Made by a program: the position numbers and the translations under genes. Below are positions 1 to 5,373 of a DNA stretch of 6,135 nt, piece after piece. The DNA is taken from NCBI GenBank assembly GCA_017998495.1, contig JAGOCY010000094.1, positions 1 to 6,135 of the forward strand, given 5' to 3'. The stretch's first letter is position 1; the number at the start of each line of letters is the position of its first letter. The stretch is from Corallincola sp. Lineage in GTDB: Bacteria > Pseudomonadota > Gammaproteobacteria > Enterobacterales > Neiellaceae. The notes under the pieces are model-generated. The model did not search any database. It saw nothing but the letters and a program-made list of their open reading frames with translations, and was not told the origin of the DNA.

Positions 1-38
1 TACTGGTAGTGGGTGACATGCTCGATGCTGAGTTTCAT
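1..38 (-). CDS. Transglutaminase-like protein, N-terminal fragment (cut by window edge)
   Basis: Only the first 12 complete codons are visible, reading MKLSIEHVTHYQ, with the following codon (TA-) cut by the edge. This matches the start of the beta-sandwich N-terminal domain of bacterial transglutaminase-like proteins (Bact_transglu_N family), which typically begin M-(K/R)-L-x-I-x-H-x-T-x-Y-x-Y. Its ATG overlaps the stop of the alpha-E gene as ATGA (35-38), and a GGAGGT ribosome site lies in the last codons of that gene, so translation is probably coupled. In this gene family the neighbours ATP-grasp and alpha-E are the usual partners, which strengthens the call. The catalytic Cys-His-Asp core lies outside the window and cannot be checked. 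Family members are cysteine-protease-fold enzymes that could cleave or form amide bonds; the substrate is unknown. Confidence 0.72.
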   Translation of the reverse strand, partial: MKLSIEHVTHYQ

Positions 39-973
39 GCGACCTCCAGATAGGCATGGTGGATCGCCTCGGCGATGGCGCCGATGCGCTCAAGGAACTC
101 GCTCAGGTATTCATGCAGACCATTGGCAAAACAATATTCAAGATCGCCATAGCGCAGCGCGGCGTGCAGCTCGGCGGTCAGCCGCTTGGCCGCAAGACCG
201 GCACTGCCCTCGATCTGCGGCAGGGTGGTGGCCAGGGTGCTGACACAGGCGCGCAGCGAGCGGGGCAGATCCGAGCGCAGGATCAGCAGCTCGGCCACCT
301 GTTCGGCGGTGATCTGATCGCCATAGATGACGTGATAGGCCTCAAACGCCGACAACGCCCGCAGCAAGGTTCCCCAGTGGTAATAATCGGTGGCGCGGTC
401 ACTCTCTTTGCGCAGCGGCTTCATCACCTGATATTTCACATCGAGCATGCGTGCGGTGTTGTCAGCCCGCTCGACGGCGGTGCCGACGGTGATGAAGCGA
501 TGCACGTCGTTGCGCAGTACGGTGGAGCTGACCGCCCCCAGAAACAGCTGGCTACGCTCCATGATGAAGTCGAAGAAGGTTTCGATCTCCGACTCATCCA
601 CCCCCTCCTTGAGCCACTTGCGCATCTCCAGATAGGTGGCGTTCAGGCTCTCCCACACCTCGCTGGTGACGCTGCCGCGCACTGCATGGCCATTCTCACG
701 CGCAGCCTTAATGCAGCTGACGATGGAACCGGGGTGGCTGTCGTCAAACACGAAATAGCGCAGCACCGAGGCCATGGTCGGCTCGCCATAGCGGTCGCTG
801 AAATCCTCGACGGCACCGGTGATGATCAAGGGCGCGGTGATCTCCTGACGGCCACTGCGGCTCGACGGCATCAATGAAAAGGTCTGGGTGACCTTGAGCA
901 TGCGGGTCAGGTTTTCCGCCCGCTCCATGTAGCGGGCCATCCAGTAGAGATGGGCGGCGGTGCGGCTCAGCAT
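35..973 (-). CDS. Alpha-E domain protein (DUF403 family)
   Basis: This 312-residue, predominantly helical protein matches the alpha-E family (Pfam Alpha-E, COG2307) over its full length. Family hallmarks are the opening MLSRTAxxLYWMARYMERAEN (residues 1-21), HPGSIVSCIKAARENG (80-95) and VERADNTARMLDVKY (167-181). ERA(E/D)NxxRML occurs twice (17-26 and 168-177), suggesting an internally duplicated helical unit. There is no signal peptide or membrane segment, so it should be cytoplasmic. The ATG at 973 was chosen because it has a GGAGGA site 6 bases upstream and gives the canonical family N-terminus; it overlaps the end of the ATP-grasp gene by 7 bases. An ATG at 980 is in another frame. The family has no proven activity. 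Its constant linkage with the ATP-grasp and transglutaminase genes suggests that it is a subunit or scaffold of the same enzyme system (inference). Confidence 0.95.
   Translation of the reverse strand: MLSRTAAHLYWMARYMERAENLTRMLKVTQTFSLMPSSRSGRQEITAPLIITGAVEDFSDRYGEPTMASVLRYFVFDDSHPGSIVSCIKAARENGHAVRGSVTSEVWESLNATYLEMRKWLKEGVDESEIETFFDFIMERSQLFLGAVSSTVLRNDVHRFITVGTAVERADNTARMLDVKYQVMKPLRKESDRATDYYHWGTLLRALSAFEAYHVIYGDQITAEQVAELLILRSDLPRSLRACVSTLATTLPQIEGSAGLAAKRLTAELHAALRYGDLEYCFANGLHEYLSEFLERIGAIAEAIHHAYLEVA
42..47 (-). promoter_or_regulatory. Ribosome binding site of the transglutaminase-like gene
   Basis: GGAGGT on the minus strand ends 3 bases before the ATG at 38-36. The spacing is short but the match to the 16S anti-Shine-Dalgarno is strong. 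It sits inside the last codons of the alpha-E gene and supports the ATGA-overlapping start. Confidence 0.6.
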
Positions 974-2406
974 GATTCATCCTCCAGAACCCAGGTGTCT
1001 TTGGTGCCGCCGCCCTGCGACGAGTTGACCACCAGCGAACCGGCCTTGAGGGCCACCCGGGTCAAGCCGCCGGGCACCACCCGCGGGCCATTGCGACCGG
1101 AGAGGACGAACGGACGAAGGTCGATGTGACGGGGGGCAATGCCCTCATCGACAAAGGTGGGGCAGCTGGACAGACACAGGGTCGGCTGGGCGATGTACTG
1201 CTCCGGCTTGGCTTTGACCAGAGTACGGAACTCGGCGATCTCGGCCTTGGTGGCCTTGGGGCCAATGAGCATGCCGTAACCGCCAGCACCATGAACCTCC
1301 TTGACCACCAGCTGCTCCATGTTGGCCAGCACATAGGAGAGCTCGTCGGCCTTGCGGCACTGATAGGTGGGAACATTGGCCAGCAGCGGCTCTTCCCCCA
1401 GATAAAAGCGCACCATCTCATCGACATAGGGGTAGATCGACTTGTCGTCGGCGACCCCGGTGCCGATGGCGTTGGCCAGGATCACATTGCCCTGACGATA
1501 GACCGACAGCAGCCCCGGCACCCCAATCATCGAATCGGCGCGGAACGCCAGCGGATCAAGGAAGCCGTCGTCAATGCGCCGGTAGATCACATCCACCTGC
1601 TTGGGACCAAGGGTGGTACGCATAAACACATGCCCATCGCGCACAAACAGATCCACCCCTTCCACCAGCTCCACCCCCATCTGCTGGGCGAGGAAGGCAT
1701 GCTCGAAATAGGCGCTGTTGTAACGGCCGGGCGTCATCACCACCACACAGGGGTTGTCGACCCGGCTGGCGCTGCGCAGCGTATCGAGCAGCAGGTTGGG
1801 ATAGTGTTCCACCGGCGCCACCGCCTGCTGACTGAAGGCCTCGGGGTAGAGACGCATCATCATCTTGCGGTTCTCGAGCATGTAGGAGACGCCCGAGGGG
1901 GTGCGCAGGTTGTCCTCCAGCACGTAGTAATGGCCGTCGTTATTGCGGATCACATCAACGCCGGTGATATGGGCGTAGATGCCGCCGGGCAGATCCAGCC
2001 CCTGCATCGCCGCCTGGTACTGGGCATTGCTCAGCACCTGCTCAGCCGGCACCAGCCCCGCCTTGAGGATCTTCTGCTCATGGTAGATGTCATGCAGAAA
2101 CAGGTTGAGCGCGGTCACCCGCTGCAGCAGCCCCTTCTCCAGCGCACGCCATTCGCCGGCCGGAATGATGCGTGGAATGGCATCAAACGGGATCAGGCGC
2201 TCCGCCCCCTCGGCGTCGCCGTAGACGTTAAAGGTGATACCGACGCGATGAAACAGCAGATCGGCCTTGCGCCGCTTGTTGTTGAGGGTCTGAACCGAGG
2301 TTTGATTCAACCAGTCCCCGTAAGGCTGGTAGTGAGGACGACAGTGACCATCTGCGCCGAGCATTTCGTCATAGTGGCCAGCGGGTGGCAGGGCGACTTT
2401 GGCCAT
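967..2406 (-). CDS. Circularly permuted ATP-grasp protein (DUF404/DUF407, COG2308)
   Basis: This 479-residue protein is a putative ATP-dependent carboxylate-amine ligase of the circularly permuted ATP-grasp family (Pfam CP_ATPgrasp). Family signatures are: FNVYGDAEGAERLIPFD (59-75); YVLEDNLRTPSGVSYMLENR (161-180), with the acidic/Asn cluster E164-D165-N166; ANAIGTGVADDKSIYPYV (311-328); VVKEVHGAGGYGM (367-379), an ATP-grasp lysine followed by a Gly-rich loop; HIDLRPFVL (427-435); and SQGGGTKDTWVL (463-474). No signal peptide or membrane segment is seen, so it is probably cytoplasmic. The reading frame stays open upstream to 2625, but the ATG at 2406 was chosen because it has a strong GGAGG site 6 bases upstream and gives the family-typical MAKVxLPPAGHYDEM start. 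It is first in the operon with alpha-E and the transglutaminase-like gene. Comparative genomics predicts amide or peptide-bond formation on an unknown substrate; the reaction has not been established. Confidence 0.95.
   Translation of the reverse strand: MAKVALPPAGHYDEMLGADGHCRPHYQPYGDWLNQTSVQTLNNKRRKADLLFHRVGITFNVYGDAEGAERLIPFDAIPRIIPAGEWRALEKGLLQRVTALNLFLHDIYHEQKILKAGLVPAEQVLSNAQYQAAMQGLDLPGGIYAHITGVDVIRNNDGHYYVLEDNLRTPSGVSYMLENRKMMMRLYPEAFSQQAVAPVEHYPNLLLDTLRSASRVDNPCVVVMTPGRYNSAYFEHAFLAQQMGVELVEGVDLFVRDGHVFMRTTLGPKQVDVIYRRIDDGFLDPLAFRADSMIGVPGLLSVYRQGNVILANAIGTGVADDKSIYPYVDEMVRFYLGEEPLLANVPTYQCRKADELSYVLANMEQLVVKEVHGAGGYGMLIGPKATKAEIAEFRTLVKAKPEQYIAQPTLCLSSCPTFVDEGIAPRHIDLRPFVLSGRNGPRVVPGGLTRVALKAGSLVVNSSQGGGTKDTWVLEDESC
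980..985 (-). promoter_or_regulatory. Ribosome binding site of the alpha-E gene
   Basis: GGAGGA on the minus strand is followed by 6 bases and then the ATG at 973-971. It lies inside the 3' end of the ATP-grasp gene and fixes the alpha-E start, implying translational coupling between the two. Confidence 0.7.
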
Positions 2407-2410
2407 AAGG

Positions 2411-2417
2411 TTCCTCC
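2411..2417 (-). promoter_or_regulatory. Ribosome binding site of the ATP-grasp gene
   Basis: GGAGGAA on the minus strand lies 4 bases before the ATG at 2406-2404 (6 bases from the GGAGG core). It decides the start: the 73-codon upstream open extension lacks family-like sequence, whereas this ATG gives the usual family N-terminus. Confidence 0.75.
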
Positions 2418-2478
2418 GGGCTGATAGCGGAGAAAAAGCAAAGAGCGGGCCATGCGCCACGAATCCCTCTTTTGGGGT

Positions 2479-2493
2479 AGCTTGAAGCAAGCT
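2479..2493. repeat. Perfect inverted repeat AGCTTG-AAG-CAAGCT
   Basis: Two perfect 6-base arms are separated by 3 bases and centred about 80 bases upstream of the ATP-grasp start. No T-run follows on either strand, so it is not an intrinsic terminator. It could be a protein operator or a small leader hairpin of the minus-strand operon; chance occurrence cannot be excluded at this arm length. Confidence 0.5.
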
Positions 2494-2661
2494 GCGCCAA
2501 TTCAGGGCCTTGCGCCGCATGATTAAGGTGCAACAAGATTGAAGTGCTCCATATTGGGGCATTGGCTGCCCCCTTGCTGGGGAGAACCCGTACCGGTGTA
2601 AGCGGCAGCGACCAATGCGGTGCAACGGCAGCTACTCGCCACGGCCCTGCCGACCAGCTGT

Positions 2662-2680
2662 TTTAATGACATCAATTCGC
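2662..2680 (+). promoter_or_regulatory. Weak Fur-box-like sequence upstream of fbpA
   Basis: By hand alignment to the 19-base Fur consensus GATAATGATAATCATTATC this site matches 11 of 19 positions, including an uninterrupted TAATGA block and a later ATT. It lies immediately upstream of the -10 box, where bound Fur would block RNA polymerase. Fur control of FbpABC-type importers is well established in related bacteria. The match is borderline, so this is a candidate only. Confidence 0.35.
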
Positions 2681-2683
2681 GTT

Positions 2684-2689
2684 TATAGT
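2684..2689 (+). promoter_or_regulatory. Probable sigma-70 -10 box of the fbpABC operon
   Basis: TATAGT matches the TATAAT consensus at 5 of 6 positions and lies 33 bases before the fbpA start, predicting a leader of roughly 25-30 bases. The region 17 bases upstream (TTTTAA at 2661-2666) matches the -35 consensus poorly (3 of 6), so the promoter may be weak or regulated. Confidence 0.5.
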
Positions 2690-2712
2690 GAGTTCCCGTT
2701 TCGCTTACCCCC

Positions 2713-2716
2713 GGAG
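2713..2716 (+). promoter_or_regulatory. Ribosome binding site of fbpA
   Basis: GGAG is followed by 6 bases and the ATG at 2723. It supports this start over the upstream in-frame ATGs at 2615 and 2666, which would bury the signal peptide behind a tail and fall upstream of the likely transcription start. Confidence 0.65.
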
Positions 2717-2722
2717 AGAGCC

Positions 2723-3721
2723 ATGCCTCTATTGCGCCGTCTGACCCTGTTGTGTGCCGCCCTCACCACCGCCGCGCCGCTGCTGGCGGCCGAAGTTGTG
2801 GTCTATTCCGCCCGTAACGAGCAGCTGATCAAGCCGGTGTTTGACGCCTACACCCAGGCCACCGGGGTGAAAGTGAACTTCATCACCGACAAGGAAGCAC
2901 CGCTACTGACCCGCCTGCAGCAGGAAGGGGCCTCATCGCCGGCCGATCTGCTGCTCACCGTCGATGCCGGCAACCTGTGGCAAGCGGCCGAGCAGGGGCT
3001 GCTGCAGCCGGTGCAGTCCAAGGCCCTTGATGCTGCTGTGCCCGCTCATCTGCGTGATCCGGACAACCGCTGGTTCGGGCTGTCGGTGCGCGCCCGCACC
3101 CTGTTCTTTAACCCAAGCCTGACCAGCGCCGACCAGCTGTCCAGCTATGAAGCCCTGGCCGAGCCCAAGTGGCAGGGCAAGCTCTGCCTGCGCTCGAGCA
3201 AAAAGGTCTACAACCAGTCGCTGGTGGCGATGATGATCGCCGCTCATGGCGAAGAGAAAACGGAAAGCGTGGTCAAAGGCTGGGTGGCCAATCTGGCCGC
3301 ACCGCCCTTTGCCGATGACACCAAACTGCTGGAAGCCATTGCCGCCGGCCAGTGCGCGGTGGGCATCGCCAACACCTACTACTACGGCCGCCTGCTGGCC
3401 AAAAAGCCGGAGCTGCCGGTCAAGCTGTTCTGGGCCAACCAGGCGAGCGACGGCACCCATGTCAACATCGCCGGCGCCGGCCTTACCCGCCACGCGCCGC
3501 ACCGTGACGAGGCGGTGAAACTGCTGGAATGGCTGGCCTCGCCGGCCGCCCAGAACCTGTTTGTCGACGCCAACTACGAGTACCCGGTCAACCCGCAGGT
3601 GGCCCCCGCCACCACGGTTCAGGGCTGGGGTGAGTACAAGGCGAACCTGCTTAACGTGGCCACCGCCGGCCAGTTGCAGGCGGCGGCCGTCAAGCTGATG
3701 GACCGCGCCGGCTACAAGTAA
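2723..3721 (+). CDS. fbpA: Periplasmic Fe(III)-type ABC transporter substrate-binding protein
   Basis: This 332-residue protein belongs to the iron-binding family of periplasmic binding proteins (FbpA/FutA/SfuA type). It would capture ferric iron in the periplasm and deliver it to the FbpB permease. A Sec signal peptide is clear: two arginines at 5-6, a hydrophobic core and an Ala-rich end, with cleavage likely near A23/E24. The mature protein opens EVVVYSARNEQLIKPVFDAY, the family-typical first strand with Tyr28. Other marks are EGASSPADLLLTVDAGNL (68-85), WFGLSVRAR (117-125), GIANTYYYGRLL (214-225) with the Tyr219-221 cluster that supplies iron ligands in relatives, and NYEYPVNP (284-291). 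The mature chain has only two cysteines (155 and 211), a possible disulfide pair. It is first in the operon, 32 bases before fbpB. Iron is the likely ligand by family and context, but another metal is possible. Confidence 0.93.
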   Translation: MPLLRRLTLLCAALTTAAPLLAAEVVVYSARNEQLIKPVFDAYTQATGVKVNFITDKEAPLLTRLQQEGASSPADLLLTVDAGNLWQAAEQGLLQPVQSKALDAAVPAHLRDPDNRWFGLSVRARTLFFNPSLTSADQLSSYEALAEPKWQGKLCLRSSKKVYNQSLVAMMIAAHGEEKTESVVKGWVANLAAPPFADDTKLLEAIAAGQCAVGIANTYYYGRLLAKKPELPVKLFWANQASDGTHVNIAGAGLTRHAPHRDEAVKLLEWLASPAAQNLFVDANYEYPVNPQVAPATTVQGWGEYKANLLNVATAGQLQAAAVKLMDRAGYK

Positions 3722-3741
3722 CAGCGCCCCGCGCGCCAACA

Positions 3742-3745
3742 AGGG
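3742..3745 (+). promoter_or_regulatory. Weak ribosome binding site of fbpB (GTG start)
   Basis: AGGG lies 8 bases before a GTG codon at 3754-3756. The match is modest, and with the GTG start it suggests lower translation of the permease than of the binding protein upstream. The next in-frame ATG (codon 27) falls inside the first membrane helix, so the GTG is the better start. Confidence 0.5.
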
Positions 3746-3753
3746 TCAAGCCA

Positions 3754-5373
3754 GTGCTGTTCAGCCAGACCCTACCCCGCCTTGCCCGACCCAGCCGCTG
3801 GTGGCTGGGTCTGGCGTTGTGCGTGCTGGTCATGACCCTGCCGCAATGGGTGGTGCTGGCCAGCTGGCTGGCCCCGGCCCATGACCACTGGCCGCATCTG
3901 CGCGACTACGTCCTGCCCCAGGCCACCACCATCACGGTGCTGCTGGCGCTGGGGGTGGTGGCTGGCAGCCTGATCCTTGGCGTGCCGCTGGCCTGGCTCA
4001 TCGCCCGTTACCGTTTTGCTGGCCACGGCCTCTGGCGCTGGGCGCTGATGCTGCCGCTGGCCATGCCGGCTTATGTGCTGGCCTTTGTCATGGTGGGGCT
4101 GCTTGATTTCAGCGGGCCGCTGCAATCACAGCTGCGGCTGTGGTGGCCAGAGCTGCGGCTGCCTGAGATACGCAGCCTTGGCGGTGCCATTGTGGTGCTC
4201 AGCCTCAGTTTTTACCCCTATGTCTACCTGCTCGCCCGCGATGCCTTTGCCAGCCACAGCCAGCAGGCGCTGGAGGTGGCCGCCAGCCTTGGGCTACGCC
4301 CCTGGCAGCGCTGGTGGCGGGTGGTGATGCCGGCTACACGCCCGGCGCTGGTGGCCGCCGCCCTGCTGGTGACCATGGAGACCCTGGCCGACTTTGGCGC
4401 GGTCAGTGTGTTCAATCTCGAGACCCTGAGTGTGGCCATCTACAAAGCCTGGTCAGGGCTGTTTTCATTGACGGCGGCCAGCCAGATCGCCGCCGTAGTG
4501 GTGATGCTGGCGCTGCTGCTGATGGCCATCGAGCGCTGGCAGCGCGGCCAGCGCCGCTACAGTGGCAGCCGCAGCCAGCCACTGGCCGTCACCCGGCTAC
4601 GCGGTTGGCGCAGTGCCCTCGCCTGCTCCCTGTGCGCTCTGGTCTGGCTGCTGGCCTTTGGCCTGCCGCTGGGCCAACTGCTCAGTTGGGGCTGGGCTAG
4701 CGCCGCCACCGACCTCGATAGCCGCTTTCCGGCGTTCATCCTCAACTCGCTGCTGCTGGCGGCGCTGGCAGCGATGCTGGTGGTGATGCTGGCCCTGCTG
4801 CTGGCCTATGGCGAACGCCAGCTGCAGCGGCCGGCAGCCAGCCTGCTGGTGCAGCTGTCAGCCACCGGCTATGCCATGCCCGGTGCGGTACTGGCAGTGG
4901 GCTTTTTTATCCCCATGCAGTGGCTCGACCAGCAGTTGCTGGTTGTCACCGGCAGCAGCAGCCCGACCCTGCTCAAAGGCACCCTGCTGCTGATTCTGCT
5001 GGGGCTGGCTACCCGCTTTTTAAGTGTTGGCCTGGCCCCCTTGCAGGCTGGCCTGCAGCGCATCAGCCCAGCCCAGGAGATGGCGGCGGCCAGTCTCGGC
5101 GTCGTCGGCTGGCGACGGCTGTGGCGCTTGCACCTGCCGCTGCTCGCCCCCAGTATCACCACCGCCGCCCTGCTCTGCTTTGTGGATGTGATGAAAGAGA
5201 TGCCCATTACCCTGATGACCCGTCCCTTTGGCTGGGACACCTTGGCGGTGCGCGTGTTTGAGATGACCTCCGAAGGGGAGTGGCAGCGCGCGGCCTTGCC
5301 GGCGCTGGCCATTGTTGCCGCCGGCCTGCTGCCGGTGGTGATGCTGGGGCGCGGCCGGAGCCAGCCGTCATGA
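3754..5373 (+). CDS. fbpB: Fused two-domain Fe(III) ABC transporter permease
   Basis: This 539-residue inner-membrane protein has about 12 hydrophobic segments and two tandem permease domains of the binding-protein-dependent (MetI-like) superfamily, as in FbpB/SfuB. Each half carries an EAA loop that docks with the ATPase: EVAASLGLRPWQRWWRVVMP at 174-193, and EMAAASLGVVGWRRLWRLHL at 442-461. A basic linker (about 260-286) joins the halves. The N-terminus has several arginines before the first helix (about 17-40), and the short C-terminus is basic, consistent with both ends being cytoplasmic. Because both halves are fused, a single chain would form the whole channel with two FbpC subunits. It starts at GTG, 32 bases after fbpA, with a modest ribosome site, and its stop overlaps the fbpC start as ATGA. 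Length and domain order are normal for the family. Confidence 0.93.
   Translation: MLFSQTLPRLARPSRWWLGLALCVLVMTLPQWVVLASWLAPAHDHWPHLRDYVLPQATTITVLLALGVVAGSLILGVPLAWLIARYRFAGHGLWRWALMLPLAMPAYVLAFVMVGLLDFSGPLQSQLRLWWPELRLPEIRSLGGAIVVLSLSFYPYVYLLARDAFASHSQQALEVAASLGLRPWQRWWRVVMPATRPALVAAALLVTMETLADFGAVSVFNLETLSVAIYKAWSGLFSLTAASQIAAVVVMLALLLMAIERWQRGQRRYSGSRSQPLAVTRLRGWRSALACSLCALVWLLAFGLPLGQLLSWGWASAATDLDSRFPAFILNSLLLAALAAMLVVMLALLLAYGERQLQRPAASLLVQLSATGYAMPGAVLAVGFFIPMQWLDQQLLVVTGSSSPTLLKGTLLLILLGLATRFLSVGLAPLQAGLQRISPAQEMAAASLGVVGWRRLWRLHLPLLAPSITTAALLCFVDVMKEMPITLMTRPFGWDTLAVRVFEMTSEGEWQRAALPALAIVAAGLLPVVMLGRGRSQPS
5357..5360 (+). promoter_or_regulatory. Ribosome binding site of fbpC
   Basis: GGAG lies 9 bases before the ATG at 5370, inside the last codons of fbpB. 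With the ATGA overlap it indicates coupled translation of permease and ATPase. Confidence 0.5.

Larger units (their letters stand above)
2407..2722. other. Divergent intergenic region between the ATP-grasp and fbpABC operons
   Basis: These 316 bases separate two divergently transcribed operons and must hold the promoters for both. On the plus side there is a good -10 box and a weak Fur-like site at 2662-2689, in a locally AT-richer stretch. On the minus side I found the ribosome site and a perfect 6-3-6 inverted repeat at 2479-2493, but no convincing sigma-70 promoter. No RNA gene, riboswitch or credible small coding region is visible. The open frames that enter this region from both sides are upstream extensions of the flanking genes and lack family-like sequence. 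Confidence 0.75.

Noticed and set aside
56..877. A 273-codon open frame on the plus strand, antisense to the alpha-E gene
   Set aside because: Low-complexity translation rich in Gly, Gln and His, with no domain; it lies wholly opposite a well-conserved gene.
1126..2424. A 432-codon open frame on the plus strand, antisense to the ATP-grasp gene
   Set aside because: It mirrors the codon pattern of a GC-rich gene on the other strand; its translation is rich in His/Gly/Gln with no recognisable domain and no good ribosome site. The minus-strand protein has full family signatures.
2485..2500. Sigma-54-like TGGC...TTGC on the minus strand
   Set aside because: The spacing between the GG and GC elements is 2 bases shorter than the strict sigma-54 requirement, and the TTGC is part of the inverted repeat.
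2570..2582. CCCC-TTGCT-GGGG hairpin
   Set aside because: The stem is only 4 bases with no T-run on either strand, and it lies between divergent genes where no terminator is expected.
2407..2625. 73-codon N-terminal extension of the ATP-grasp protein
   Set aside because: The frame is open upstream, but the sequence does not look family-like, and the ATG at 2406 has a strong ribosome site and the canonical N-terminus.
2615..2722. 36-codon N-terminal extension of FbpA (ATGs at 2615 and 2666)
   Set aside because: It would place a non-signal-like tail before a textbook signal peptide and start upstream of the likely transcription start; the ATG at 2723 has a well-spaced GGAG.
2744..2755. Possible lipobox (LTLLC) in the FbpA signal peptide
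   Set aside because: The residue before the cysteine is Leu rather than Gly/Ala/Ser, and the hydrophobic core would be too short; an ordinary signal peptidase I site near residue 23 fits better.
2933..3742. A 269-codon open frame on the minus strand, antisense to fbpA
   Set aside because: It is a shadow of fbpA; its translation is Gly/Val/Gln-rich with no family resemblance.
3722..3753. Possible terminator or attenuator between fbpA and fbpB
   Set aside because: The 32-base gap is GC-rich but I see no stable stem followed by T residues.
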